From Streptomyces sp. AP-93 (GTDB lineage Bacteria > Actinomycetota > Actinomycetes > Streptomycetales > Streptomycetaceae): a stretch of DNA of 64,000 nucleotides. Below are positions 35,210 to 43,951 of this stretch, piece by piece. The first letter of the stretch is position 1. Every line of letters begins with the position of its first letter. A model generated the notes under the pieces. That model did not search any database. It saw nothing but the letters and a program-made list of their open reading frames with translations, and was not told where the DNA came from. The position numbers and the translations under genes are program-made. The stretch spans positions 62,001 through 126,000 of the forward strand of contig NZ_JALGBX010000003.1 of assembly GCF_022808175.1 (NCBI RefSeq), written 5' to 3'.

Positions 35210-36235
35210 CTACGCCATGTGGCAGGCCACCTCACGGGAGGCGACCGTCCGCAGCAGCGGCCGTTCGGTGCGGCAGATCTCCTGCGCCACGGGGCACCTG
35301 GGGTGGAAGGTGCAGCCGGGGGGCGGGGCGGCCGGACTCGGCGGATCGCCGAGCAGCACGATCCGCTCGCGCCGCCGCTCCGCCGCCGGGTCGGGCAGCG
35401 GTACGGCGGACAACAGCGCCCTGGTGTACGGGTGCTGGGGGTTCTCGTAGAGCGACTTCTTGTCGCCCATCTCCACGATCCGGCCGAGGTACATGACGGC
35501 GACCCGGTCGCTGACCCGTTTGACGACGGAGAGGTCGTGCGCGATGAACACGTAGGCCAGGCCCAGTTCCGCGCGCAGCCGCTCCATCAGGTTGACGATC
35601 TGGGCCTGAACGGAGACGTCGAGCGCCGAGACCGGTTCGTCGGCGATGATCAGCCGGGGGCTGGTGGCGAGCGACCGGGCGATGCCGATGCGCTGCGCCT
35701 GGCCGCCGGAGAACTCGTGCGGATAGCGGTCGATGTGCTCCGGGATCAGTCCGACGAGCTCCATCAGCTCGGCGGCCCGGCGGCGGGCGTCCGCCGCACT
35801 CGAGCCCTGTACCAGCAGCGGGTCGGAGATGATCCGGGCCACCGTCTGGCGGGGGTTGAGGGAGGAGTGCGGGTCCTGGAAGACCATCTGGAGGTTCCGG
35901 CGCAGGGGGCGCAGGGCGCCCTGGGAGAGCCGGCTGATGTCCTTGCCGTCGAACTCGACGCTTCCCGAGGTCGGTTCGAGCAGCCGGACCAGCATTCGCC
36001 CGGTGGTGGACTTGCCGCAGCCCGATTCCCCTACGAGGCCGAGGGTCCGGCCGGCCTCCAGGTCGAAGGAGACTCCGTCGACGGCACGCACGGGCGCCCC
36101 CCGGCGCCCGGTCGCGGTCCGCTTGCCGGGGAAGGACATCGTGAGGTCGCGGACCCGCAGCAGCGGGGGCGGACCCTCGCCGCGGGCCGCCGGGACCCGG
36201 TCGGTGGGGGTTCCCGTCCCGTTCGTGGTGGTCAT
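35210..36235 (-). CDS. peptide ABC transporter ATPase, DppF type
   Basis: 341 residues: Walker A GESGCGKST, signature FSGGQAQR, Walker B LIIADEP, and the C-terminal oligopeptide ATPase Cys cluster (CTFHPRCPVAQEICRTERP), which in this family can hold a [4Fe-4S] cluster. ATG 36235 overlaps the previous stop (ATGA). Last gene of a five-gene operon. Confidence 0.9.
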   Translation of the reverse strand: MTTTNGTGTPTDRVPAARGEGPPPLLRVRDLTMSFPGKRTATGRRGAPVRAVDGVSFDLEAGRTLGLVGESGCGKSTTGRMLVRLLEPTSGSVEFDGKDISRLSQGALRPLRRNLQMVFQDPHSSLNPRQTVARIISDPLLVQGSSAADARRRAAELMELVGLIPEHIDRYPHEFSGGQAQRIGIARSLATSPRLIIADEPVSALDVSVQAQIVNLMERLRAELGLAYVFIAHDLSVVKRVSDRVAVMYLGRIVEMGDKKSLYENPQHPYTRALLSAVPLPDPAAERRRERIVLLGDPPSPAAPPPGCTFHPRCPVAQEICRTERPLLRTVASREVACHMA

Positions 36236-37266
36236 CGGGTCACCTCCCGGACGGCGCCGGCGAAGTGGCAGGCGGACTCGCGGCCGGCGTCGCCGTACGG
36301 ACGCAGTTCCGGCCGCACCGTGGCGCAGCGCTCGCGTTCGGCTTCGCCGGCCGCGGCGGCCACGGGGCAGCGCGGTGCGAAGGCGCACCCCGGGGCCGGG
36401 GCGAGCAGGGAGGGCGGGGAGCCGGGGATGGCCCGCAGCGGCTGGTCGTCGGCGTCGTCCAGCCGGGGCAGGGAGTCCAGGAGCCCCCGGGTGTAGGGGT
36501 GCGCCGGTTCGGCGAACAGGTCATCGACCGGGGCCTGTTCGGCGGCCCGGCCGCCGTACATGACGAGTACCTCGTGGGCAACCCGGGCGACCACGCCCAG
36601 ATCGTGGGTGATCATGACGACGCCGAGTCCGCGCTCCTGCTGGAGCCCGGCGATCAGCTCCAGGATCTGCGCCTGCACGGTGACGTCGAGGGCGGTGGTG
36701 GGCTCGTCGGCGATGAGCAGGTCGGGCTCGCAGGCCAGCGCCATGGCGATCATCGCGCGCTGGCGCATGCCGCCGGAGAACTGGTGCGGGTACTCCCCCG
36801 CCCGGCGGGCGGGTTCGGGGATGCCGACCTCGCCGAGCATGTCGACGGCGCGCCGTTTCGCGGCGGCCCGGCCGGCCCTGAAGTGGACCCGGAAGTGCTC
36901 GGCGATCTGCTCGCCGACGGTGTAGTAGGGGTGCAGGCTGGACAGCGGGTCCTGGAAGATCATGGCCATCTTGCGGCCGCGCAGCTTGGAGAGCTCCTTC
37001 TCGGTCTTGGTGGTCAGCTCCTGTCCGTCGAGGGCGATGGAGCCGCCGATCTCGGCGCCCCGGTGCAGGCCCATGACGGCGAGGGAGGTGACGGACTTGC
37101 CCGAGCCGGACTCCCCGACGATGCCGAGCGTGCGGCCGGCCTCGACGGTGAAGCCGAGGGAGTCGACGGCGCGTACGGTGCCGCGCGGGGTGGTGAACGT
37201 GACGTGCAGGTCCCGGACTTGGAGCAGGGGGGGCGCGGGGGCCGCGACGTCGGAAGGCGGAGCCAT
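36232..37266 (-). CDS. peptide ABC transporter ATPase, DppD type
   Basis: 344 residues: Walker A GESGSGKSV, signature FSGGMRQR, Walker B LLIADEP, and Cys-rich end (CAFAPRCPVAAAAGEAERERC). It forms a heterodimer with the DppF-type partner to energise peptide uptake. The start ATG overlaps the permease stop by one base (TGATG). Confidence 0.9.
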   Translation of the reverse strand: MAPPSDVAAPAPPLLQVRDLHVTFTTPRGTVRAVDSLGFTVEAGRTLGIVGESGSGKSVTSLAVMGLHRGAEIGGSIALDGQELTTKTEKELSKLRGRKMAMIFQDPLSSLHPYYTVGEQIAEHFRVHFRAGRAAAKRRAVDMLGEVGIPEPARRAGEYPHQFSGGMRQRAMIAMALACEPDLLIADEPTTALDVTVQAQILELIAGLQQERGLGVVMITHDLGVVARVAHEVLVMYGGRAAEQAPVDDLFAEPAHPYTRGLLDSLPRLDDADDQPLRAIPGSPPSLLAPAPGCAFAPRCPVAAAAGEAERERCATVRPELRPYGDAGRESACHFAGAVREVTR

Positions 37267-38252
37267 CAGTACCTCACCCTCGGGTCGATGACGGCGTACA
37301 GGAGGTCGACGGCGAGGTTCGCGACGACGATGAAGAAGGCGGCCAGCAGGGTGACCCCGAGCACGACGGGCTGGTCCGAGCTGACCAGGGCCCCGTAGAA
37401 CAGCCGCCCGATGCCCGGGAGTCCGAAGATGGACTCGGTGATGACGGCTCCGGCGAGCAGGCCGCCGAGGTCCATGCCGAAGATGGTGAGGATCGGGGTC
37501 ATCCCGGAGCGCAGTCCGTGTTTGACCACGACGGTGCGCTCGGGCATTCCCTTGGCGCGGGCGGTGCGGATGTACGGCTCGGCCATCGCCTCGATCATGG
37601 AGCCGCGGCTCTGGCGGGCGTACATGGCGGCGTAGAGCAGGGCGAGGGCGGTCCAGGGCAGGAGCAGGTTGCTCGCCCAGCCCAGGGGGTTGTCGGTGAA
37701 GGCCTGGTAGGTGGGGTAGGGCAGGAGCCCTGCGATCCGGATGACTCCGTAGATGAGCATCACGGAGGTGAAGTACACGGGCAGGGAGGCGGCGGCGACC
37801 GCGCCGACCATGAGGGCCTTGTCCGTGGCCGTGTCCTTGCGCAGGGCGGCGGTGACTCCCGCGCCGAGCCCGAGGACGAGCCAGAGGGCGGCGGCGCCGA
37901 CGGCGAGGGAGGCGGAGACCGGGAGCCGGTCCATCAGCAGGTCCCATACGGGCAGGGAGTTCTCGTATGAGTAGCCCAGGCAGGGGAAGTCGCACTGGAC
38001 GGCGTACTGGCCGGTGCCGAGGGTGCGGCCGGTGAAGATCCCGGTGAGGAAGTCGCCGAACTGCCGCCACAGCGGCTGGTCGAGGCCGAGGTACGCGCGT
38101 ACGTCGGCCAGCCGCTCGGCGCTGCAGGTCTTGCCGCAGGCGGCCGCGGCCGGGTCGGAGGGGAGCACGTAGAAGATGAGGAAGGTGACGGCGGCGATGG
38201 CCAGGAGGACGCCGGCGAGGGCGAGCAGCCGGCGCGCGAGGTAGAGGATCAC
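37266..38252 (-). CDS. peptide ABC transporter permease, DppB type
   Basis: 328 residues, six membrane segments, with the N-terminal ARRLLALAGVLLAIAAVTFLIFYVLPSDPA signature and the EAA-like loop (YIRTARAKGMPERTVVVKHGLR). Unusual is a periplasmic loop with four Cys (ACGKTCSAERL, QCDFPCLGY). GTG 38252 overlaps the upstream stop by four bases. Confidence 0.9.
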   Translation of the reverse strand: MILYLARRLLALAGVLLAIAAVTFLIFYVLPSDPAAAACGKTCSAERLADVRAYLGLDQPLWRQFGDFLTGIFTGRTLGTGQYAVQCDFPCLGYSYENSLPVWDLLMDRLPVSASLAVGAAALWLVLGLGAGVTAALRKDTATDKALMVGAVAAASLPVYFTSVMLIYGVIRIAGLLPYPTYQAFTDNPLGWASNLLLPWTALALLYAAMYARQSRGSMIEAMAEPYIRTARAKGMPERTVVVKHGLRSGMTPILTIFGMDLGGLLAGAVITESIFGLPGIGRLFYGALVSSDQPVVLGVTLLAAFFIVVANLAVDLLYAVIDPRVRY

Positions 38253-39220
38253 GTGCGGCCACCCCTCGGGTCGAGGATGTCGCGCAGGGCGTCGCCGAGC
38301 AGGGTGAAGGCGAGGACCGCGAGGAAGAGGAAGAGGCTGGGGATGACGAAGTACATGGGGTCGGTCTCGTAGAAGGCCACGGACTCGGCGATCATCTGGC
38401 CCCAGGAGGGGGTGGGCGGGCGCACGCCCACGCCGAGGTAGCTGAGCGCGGCCTCGGTGCTGATCATGCCGGGGATGAGCAGGGTGGTGTAGGCGATGAC
38501 CGGGCCGGAGACGCCCGGGAGGATGTCGCGGGTCAGGATCCGCCAGGAGCTGGACCCGCCGACGCGGGCGGCGTCCACGTACTCGCGGTGTTTGAGCGAG
38601 AGGGCCTGGCCGCGGACGACGCGGGCGACGCCGGGCCAGCCGAAGACGCCGATGACGACGGTCATGAGGACGATGCGGTTGACGTCCTTGGCCACCGACA
38701 GCATCGCGATCATGAAGATGAGGGACGGGAAGGACATCGTCAGGTCCATCAGGCGGGACAGGACAGTGTCGGTGCGCCCGCCGAAGTAGCCGGCGGCGAT
38801 TCCGGCGGCGGTGCCCGTCACGACCACGATGGCGGTGGCGGCGAAGGCGATGAGGAGCGAGACCTGGGCGCCGTGGACGACGCGGGCGAACAGGTCGCGG
38901 CCGGTGACGGGTTCCACTCCGAGCCAGTGCTCGGAGCTGATCCCGCCGAAGGAACCGAGCGGCTGGCCGCCGAGGTAGGGGTCGATGGCGGACTTGTCGA
39001 ACTCGTCCGGGGACCAGCCGCCCAGCGCGCCCAGCCAGGGGGCGGTGGCGGCCATCAGGACGAAGAGGAGGACGACGCAGAGGCTGACGCGGACGGCGGG
39101 GCGGCGGCGGAGTTCCCGCCGGGCGAGCTGCCAAGGGCTGCTGCCCGGAGGGATCTCCTTGGCCGCCGCCGCGTCCGCCGGCTCCGGGGAGCCGGGGTCG
39201 GCGGCGAGGGCGGCGGTCAT
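38249..39220 (-). CDS. peptide ABC transporter permease, DppC type
   Basis: 323 residues with an N-terminal soluble arm, six membrane segments and the EAA loop YVDAARVGGSSSWRILTRDILPG. Start ATG 39220, two bases after the binding-protein stop. Pairs with the DppB-type permease. Confidence 0.9.
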   Translation of the reverse strand: MTAALAADPGSPEPADAAAAKEIPPGSSPWQLARRELRRRPAVRVSLCVVLLFVLMAATAPWLGALGGWSPDEFDKSAIDPYLGGQPLGSFGGISSEHWLGVEPVTGRDLFARVVHGAQVSLLIAFAATAIVVVTGTAAGIAAGYFGGRTDTVLSRLMDLTMSFPSLIFMIAMLSVAKDVNRIVLMTVVIGVFGWPGVARVVRGQALSLKHREYVDAARVGGSSSWRILTRDILPGVSGPVIAYTTLLIPGMISTEAALSYLGVGVRPPTPSWGQMIAESVAFYETDPMYFVIPSLFLFLAVLAFTLLGDALRDILDPRGGRT

Positions 39221-39222
39221 GA

Positions 39223-40974
39223 TCAGCCCTGGCCCTGGCTCTTGGCCGGGTCCTTGAGGCCGATGGTGGCGTAGTCGAGCTGGCCGACCCAGACGGGGTG
39301 GCCGAAGGCGCCGGCGATGTTGGTGCCGACGAGCAGCGGCTTGCGCTCCAGCAGGACGGGGACGGCCGGGGACTTCTTCATGATCTCGGCGTCGAGGTCG
39401 ATCCAGGCCTGGTTGGCCTGCTTGGCGTCGGCCATGGCGTTGATCTCGTCGATCCGCTTGATCGTCGCCTCGTCCTTGAACTGCGAGTAGTTGCCCGAGT
39501 TGCCCTTGGCCTTGATGGTGCGGCCGTCGAAGACGAAGGGCAGGAAGGTGGACCCGGAGGGGTAGTCGGGGCACCAGCCGGACAGGACGAGGTCGGGGGC
39601 GGTGGTGGTGTCGCCGATGACGTCGTAGTAGGCGCCCGGGTCGACGGTGTCGATGACCACCTCGACGCCCGCACGGGCCAGGCCCTGCTGGATGGCCTCC
39701 GCCTTGCCCTTGTCCCCGGTGGAGACGGCCAGGGAGACCTTCAGGGTCTCCTTGCCGGCGGCCTTGAGGAGCTCCTTGGCCTTGGCCGGGTCGCCGGCCG
39801 GCGCGATCTTCAGGGTGTCGGCCTGCTTGCCGCCGGAGAGGGCCGGCGGCAGGTAGGCGGTGGCGACCTCGTTGAGGGCCGGCCCGCCGCCCGCGGTGAC
39901 CACGGCCTCCTTGTCGACGGCGTACTGCAGGGCCTCGCGGACCTTCGGGTCGTCGAAGGGGGCGCGAGAGTTGTTCATCTGGAGCATCTCGGTACAGCCC
40001 TGGGACTCGGCCAGCAGCCGCGACTTGATCTCCGGCTTGGGCAGCACCTTGGGGGCGCTCTCGGGCCGCATCTCGGACCACTGGACGGAGGAGGCGTCGG
40101 CGCCCTCCCCGGCGATGATCCGGTCGTCGATCTGGCCGCCCTTGAGGCCCATGACGACCACGAACTTGTCGGGGTAGGCCTTGCGGACGGTGTCGGTCTT
40201 GGCGTCCCAGTGCTCGTTGCGGACCAGGACCAGCTTCTTGTCGCGGTCGTACGACTCGATCTTGTACGGGCCGGAGGAGAACGGGCGGGCGTCGTACTGC
40301 GTGCCCTTCTCCTGCGACGCGGGGACCGGGGCGAAGGTGGGCAGGGTCGCGGTCGCGGAGAACTCGGCGACGGGCCGCTTCAGTTCGAAGACGATCGTGC
40401 GGTCGTCGGGGGTCTTCACGGAGTCGAGGTGCTTGCCCTGGAGCGGGCCCTTGTAGCCCTCGGCGCCGGCGAGGTACTGGGCCGCGTAGTCGGGGCCGCC
40501 GGTGAGGTCGGGGGCCATGGAGCGCTCGACGTTGTACTTGATGTCCTGCGCCTTGATGGGCGAGCCGTCCTCGTACTTCACGCCCTCCTTCAGGGTGAAG
40601 GTCCAGGTCTTGCCTCCGTTGGAGGAGGTGCCGAGGTCGGTGGCGAGGTCGGGGACGAGCTCGCTGCCGGCCTTGCCCGGTTCGGCCTTGAAGGTGACCA
40701 GGGTGCGGTAGAGGAGGCGGGTGCCGAAGTCCATGGTCGGCATGACCCAGTTGCGGGCGGGGTCGAGGTGGGCGAAGTCCTGGTTGGACAGGACGGTGAG
40801 GGTGCCGCCCTTGACGGGCTCGCCGCCGAGGATCTTCCCGTCGTTGGCGGAGGCGGGGTTGGAGGCCCCGGGACCCGTGGCGGAGCCCTTCTTGGGGTCG
40901 GAGCAGCCCGAGGCGCCGAGTGCGAGTGCGGCCACCAGGGCGGTGGCGAGGGCGAGTTGGGTGCGCTTGGTCAT
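39223..40974 (-). CDS. peptide-binding lipoprotein, DppA/OppA type
   Basis: SBP family 5, 583 residues, with lipoprotein signal (ALATALVAALALGASGC). First gene of the transporter operon. The EPVKGGTLTVLSNQDFAHLDPARNW start and GSSTFLPFVFDG region are family-typical. Its promoter holds regulon motif B and a related palindrome, and the neighbouring gene codes for the GntR regulator. Proposed substrate: proline- and hydroxyproline-containing collagen peptides (inferred from context only). Confidence 0.88.
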   Translation of the reverse strand: MTKRTQLALATALVAALALGASGCSDPKKGSATGPGASNPASANDGKILGGEPVKGGTLTVLSNQDFAHLDPARNWVMPTMDFGTRLLYRTLVTFKAEPGKAGSELVPDLATDLGTSSNGGKTWTFTLKEGVKYEDGSPIKAQDIKYNVERSMAPDLTGGPDYAAQYLAGAEGYKGPLQGKHLDSVKTPDDRTIVFELKRPVAEFSATATLPTFAPVPASQEKGTQYDARPFSSGPYKIESYDRDKKLVLVRNEHWDAKTDTVRKAYPDKFVVVMGLKGGQIDDRIIAGEGADASSVQWSEMRPESAPKVLPKPEIKSRLLAESQGCTEMLQMNNSRAPFDDPKVREALQYAVDKEAVVTAGGGPALNEVATAYLPPALSGGKQADTLKIAPAGDPAKAKELLKAAGKETLKVSLAVSTGDKGKAEAIQQGLARAGVEVVIDTVDPGAYYDVIGDTTTAPDLVLSGWCPDYPSGSTFLPFVFDGRTIKAKGNSGNYSQFKDEATIKRIDEINAMADAKQANQAWIDLDAEIMKKSPAVPVLLERKPLLVGTNIAGAFGHPVWVGQLDYATIGLKDPAKSQGQG

Positions 40975-41005
40975 GGGTCACTCCAGTGAAGGGCCGCGCT
41001 CTATG

Positions 41006-41042
41006 ATGTGACCGGTAACATAGTAATGTGAAATTGTACTGA
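41006..41042 (+). promoter_or_regulatory. regulon motif site B with second palindrome
   Basis: 41026-41042 ATGTGAAATTGTACTGA matches the regulon motif. Just before it, 41006-41021 ATGTGACCGGTAACAT is a palindrome with the same outer half-sites as site A. A 32-bp stretch here (41015-41046) is nearly identical to 52078-52109. Confidence 0.65.
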
Positions 41043-41124
41043 CAAGGGGTTGGACCCAAGTGGGACCCACCGTTATCCAGCCGTGTCCAAATCACCACGG
41101 ACGGCGGGGCGTTGGGCATGCCGA

Positions 41125-41155
41125 ACGCCGGGCGCGCTGCTGCGCCGCCCGGCGT
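41125..41155 (-). terminator. terminator of the GntR regulator gene
   Basis: ACGCCGGGC and GCCCGGCGT with a 13-nt loop, 24 bases after the regulator stop; separates it from the transporter promoter. Confidence 0.7.
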
Positions 41156-41178
41156 CGTGGGAGGGGTGGGGCCCCGGG

Positions 41179-41889
41179 CTAGAGGCCCGAGCCCAGGCGG
41201 CCCTTGGTGCGGCCCACCGGTTCGTCGCGGCCCTGGGCCCAGAGGGAGCGGACGTGGCCCAGGTGACGGGTCATGCAGGCTTCGGCCGCCTCCGCGTCGC
41301 CGGTGAGCATCAGGTCGAGGAGCTCCAAGTGCTCCTCGGCGGAGGAGACCAGCTTGCCGGCCTCGTCCAGGCCCGTCAGGCCGTACAGCCGGGAGCGCTT
41401 GCGCAGGTCGCCGACGGTTTCCACCAGGCGGTCGTTGCCCGAGAGGCCGAGGAGGGTCAGGTGGAAGCGGCGGTCGGCCTCCAGGTACCCGATGAGGTTG
41501 TGCTCGCGCGCGCTGGTGACGATCTCCTGCGCGATGGGACGCAGGGCCTCCAGCGCCTCGGGGGCGGCGATCTTCGTGATCCGGCCGATGGTCGGGACCT
41601 CGATCATCGTGCGCAGCTCGGTGTACTGGTCCAGATCGCGCTCGCTGACCTCCGTGATCCGGAAGCCCTTGTTGCGGACCGGTTCCACCAGGCCCTCGCG
41701 GGCCAGGTCGAGCATGGCCTCGCGCACCGGGGTGGCCGAGACGCCGAGCTCGGCCGCGAGGCCGGGGGCGGAGTAGACGCTCCCGGGGCGCAGTTCACCC
41801 GCTATCAGGGCTGCCCGCAGGGCGTGGCCGACCTGGTCGCGGAGCCGTTCCTGAGCCTTGATGAGACTGTGCTGCTTCAGGTCACCCAT
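41179..41889 (-). CDS. GntR (FCD/FadR-type) regulator of the collagen/hydroxyproline genes
   Basis: 236 residues: GntR winged HTH (LRDQVGHALRAALIAGELRPGSVYSAPGLAAELGVSATPVREAMLDLAREGLVEPVRNKGFRIT) and an FCD ligand domain with metal-binding His/Asp residues (RRFHLTLLGL, EEHLELLDLMLTGDAEAAEACMTRHLGHV). Start ATG 41889 has GAGGAA upstream. It lies centrally in the cluster and has regulon motif C in its own promoter, which makes it the best candidate for the motif-binding protein. Ligand likely a hydroxyproline pathway metabolite (inferred). Confidence 0.85.
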   Translation of the reverse strand: MGDLKQHSLIKAQERLRDQVGHALRAALIAGELRPGSVYSAPGLAAELGVSATPVREAMLDLAREGLVEPVRNKGFRITEVSERDLDQYTELRTMIEVPTIGRITKIAAPEALEALRPIAQEIVTSAREHNLIGYLEADRRFHLTLLGLSGNDRLVETVGDLRKRSRLYGLTGLDEAGKLVSSAEEHLELLDLMLTGDAEAAEACMTRHLGHVRSLWAQGRDEPVGRTKGRLGSGL

Positions 41890-41934
41890 TGCATTTCCTC
41901 CGAGACCGCTCACACCACCGGCGTGCGGAGGAAC

Positions 41935-41951
41935 AGCGTACAATGTCACGT
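41935..41951 (-). promoter_or_regulatory. regulon motif site C
   Basis: On the minus strand ACGTGACATTGTACGCT, 46 bases upstream of the GntR start. Suggests autoregulation. Confidence 0.55.
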
Positions 41952-41963
41952 TGCGCTTGCTCC

Positions 41964-42923
41964 TCAGCGGATGCCGCCCCCGGCGGCCTCAAACAGGGCC
42001 ACCGCCACAGCGAGATCTTCCCAGGCCATGCCCACACTCTTGAAGAGCTGTGGACAACTCGCCGCCCCCGCACCCGGCATCCGGCCCGCGACCAGGTCGG
42101 CCAGGGTGCCGCTGATATGACCGGCCCCGATAGCCCCTTCCGCCTCCGGCACCAGCAGGTCCCCCGCCTCCCGCAGGGCCGCCGCACGCGACTCCACGTA
42201 CACGGCCGCCCGCCGCACCAGCGCCGTGTCCACCTCGCGGGCGTCCGGCTCGTGCGAGCCGACCGCGACCACGGTGGCGCCCGGCGCGATCAGCCGCCCG
42301 TCGAAGAGGGGCTCGCGGGAGGTGGTGCAGCAGATCACCAGGTCGGCATCGGCCACTTCCTGCGCCGCACCCGACCGGGCGGGGACGCCCAGCCCCCGCG
42401 CGTGCGCCGCCAGCTTCTCCGCGCCGGCGGCGCTGCCCGGTGACCCCGCACGGGCCACGACCACCACCTCCGCCAGCTGCCGCATCGCGTGCACCGCTTC
42501 GAGGTGCCCGTAAGCCTGCGGTCCCGATCCGAAGAGCAGCAGCCGCAGCGGCCGCCCGGCCGGGGCCAGGTGGCGCAGCGCGAGCGCCGAGACCGCCGGG
42601 GTGCGCAGGGTGGTCAGCGCCGCCCCGTCGAGCAGGGCGAGGGGGCTCAGGGTGGGCCCGTCCAGGAGGAGGTAGGACCCGGTGATCCGGGGCAGCCCGC
42701 GCGCCGGGTTCCCCGGGGCCACCCCGGCGATCTTCACTCCGGCGTAGGCCCCGGTTGCGGCCGGCATCAGCAGCAGCTCCCCGCCGCCCGGCACGGGCAG
42801 GGCGCTGCGCGGCGGGCAGGTCTCCGGGTCCAGCCCGGCCAGCAGGACGCCCGCCAGCGCGTCCGCGGCGGCGGCCGGGGTCAGCAGGCCGGCCATCTCG
42901 GGGCCCGACAGCTGGGGGATCAA
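41964..42923 (-). CDS. ornithine cyclodeaminase/mu-crystallin family (pyrroline-2-carboxylate reductase-like)
   Basis: 319 residues, Rossmann domain with LLLFGSGPQAYGHLEA and ESRAAALREAGDL typical of the OCD/mu-crystallin family. Members in hydroxyproline clusters (LhpI type) reduce delta1-pyrroline-2-carboxylate to L-proline with NAD(P)H; here this is inferred from context. TTG 42923 overlaps the preceding stop (TTGA); ATG 42896 is an alternative start. Last gene before the regulator. Confidence 0.75.
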   Translation of the reverse strand: MIPQLSGPEMAGLLTPAAAADALAGVLLAGLDPETCPPRSALPVPGGGELLLMPAATGAYAGVKIAGVAPGNPARGLPRITGSYLLLDGPTLSPLALLDGAALTTLRTPAVSALALRHLAPAGRPLRLLLFGSGPQAYGHLEAVHAMRQLAEVVVVARAGSPGSAAGAEKLAAHARGLGVPARSGAAQEVADADLVICCTTSREPLFDGRLIAPGATVVAVGSHEPDAREVDTALVRRAAVYVESRAAALREAGDLLVPEAEGAIGAGHISGTLADLVAGRMPGAGAASCPQLFKSVGMAWEDLAVAVALFEAAGGGIR

Positions 42924-43951
42924 AGGAGGAACCCCGTGCCGAGCGCGTCCTGCGGGTCGACGCTGAAGAGGTGTTCGCCCGTGCGGTACGCCGTACCGGT
43001 GACCTCCGTGACCACGCCGTCGGCCGCCCGCGCGGCGACGCGGCCCGTGAACACCGTGCCGACGACCGACTCGTGCAGCAGGTCCTCCCCCTCCCCCAGC
43101 CGCCCGTCCTCGGCCAGCAGCGCGAGCCGCGCCGAGGTGCCGGAGCCGCAGGGCGAGCGGTCGATCTGCCCGTCGGCGAAGACGGTGACGTTGCGCTGGT
43201 GCGGCCCGAAGGGGGTGTCGGGGAGGTCCTCGTACAGGGTCACCCCGTACACCCCGGACAGCAGGGGGCCGTCCGGGTGCCAGGTCCCGGGGTGGGTGGC
43301 GAGGGCGGCCCGGATCTCCTTCCCGGCGCGCACGAGCCCGGGCAGCGACGCCAGGGTCACGTCGAGGCCGAGGTCCCGGGCGGGCAGGGAGGCGTAGCAG
43401 GCCCCGGCGTGCGCGATGTCCACCTCGGCCATGCCGAGGGTGGTGGCGACGGGCACCTTGCGGGCGCTGGTGCGGGCCGGGACGTTGCGGAAGGTGACCC
43501 CGGTGGTGCGGCCCCCGGAGCGGTGCACGGTCGCGCCGACCCGCCCCGAGGGCACGTCGATCCGTACCTGGACGTCCCCGTCGTCCGGGGCGGCGACCCG
43601 GCCGGTGTCCACGGCCCAGGCGCCCAGCGCCATGGTGCCGTGACCGCAGGCGGTCGAGTAGCCGTCCTTGTGCCAGAACAGCACCCCGAAGTGGGCCCCG
43701 TCGTCGTCGGGCGGGACCACGAAGCCCCCGTACATCCCGGCGTGCCCGCGCGGCTCCTGCACGAGGAGCCGCCGTACGTCGTCCAGGGCTCCGCGCCGGG
43801 GGGCCGTGCCCGATCCCCCCGGTCCGATGGCGGTGGCGCAGCGCTCGGCGACGGTGTCCCCGGGCACGGGCGGGGCGCCCCCGGTGGTGAGATCGACGAT
43901 GCGGAAGGGCTCGCCCGCGGTGTGGTAATCCACGGTTCGTACGACGGTCAC
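42920..43951 (-). CDS. proline racemase/hydroxyproline epimerase family, second copy
   Basis: 343 residues. Both catalytic Cys are present (STACGHGTMALG and DRSPCGSGTSA), so it is a two-Cys racemase or epimerase by sequence; the known trans-3-hydroxyproline dehydratases have Thr at the second site. Could act on proline, 3- or 4-hydroxyproline. GTG 43951 overlaps the upstream stop by four bases. Confidence 0.8.
   Translation of the reverse strand: MTVVRTVDYHTAGEPFRIVDLTTGGAPPVPGDTVAERCATAIGPGGSGTAPRRGALDDVRRLLVQEPRGHAGMYGGFVVPPDDDGAHFGVLFWHKDGYSTACGHGTMALGAWAVDTGRVAAPDDGDVQVRIDVPSGRVGATVHRSGGRTTGVTFRNVPARTSARKVPVATTLGMAEVDIAHAGACYASLPARDLGLDVTLASLPGLVRAGKEIRAALATHPGTWHPDGPLLSGVYGVTLYEDLPDTPFGPHQRNVTVFADGQIDRSPCGSGTSARLALLAEDGRLGEGEDLLHESVVGTVFTGRVAARAADGVVTEVTGTAYRTGEHLFSVDPQDALGTGFLL

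Noticed and set aside
42920..43951. Trans-3-hydroxyproline dehydratase for the second racemase-like gene
   Set aside because: Known dehydratases replace the second active-site Cys by Thr; here Cys is kept in both motifs.
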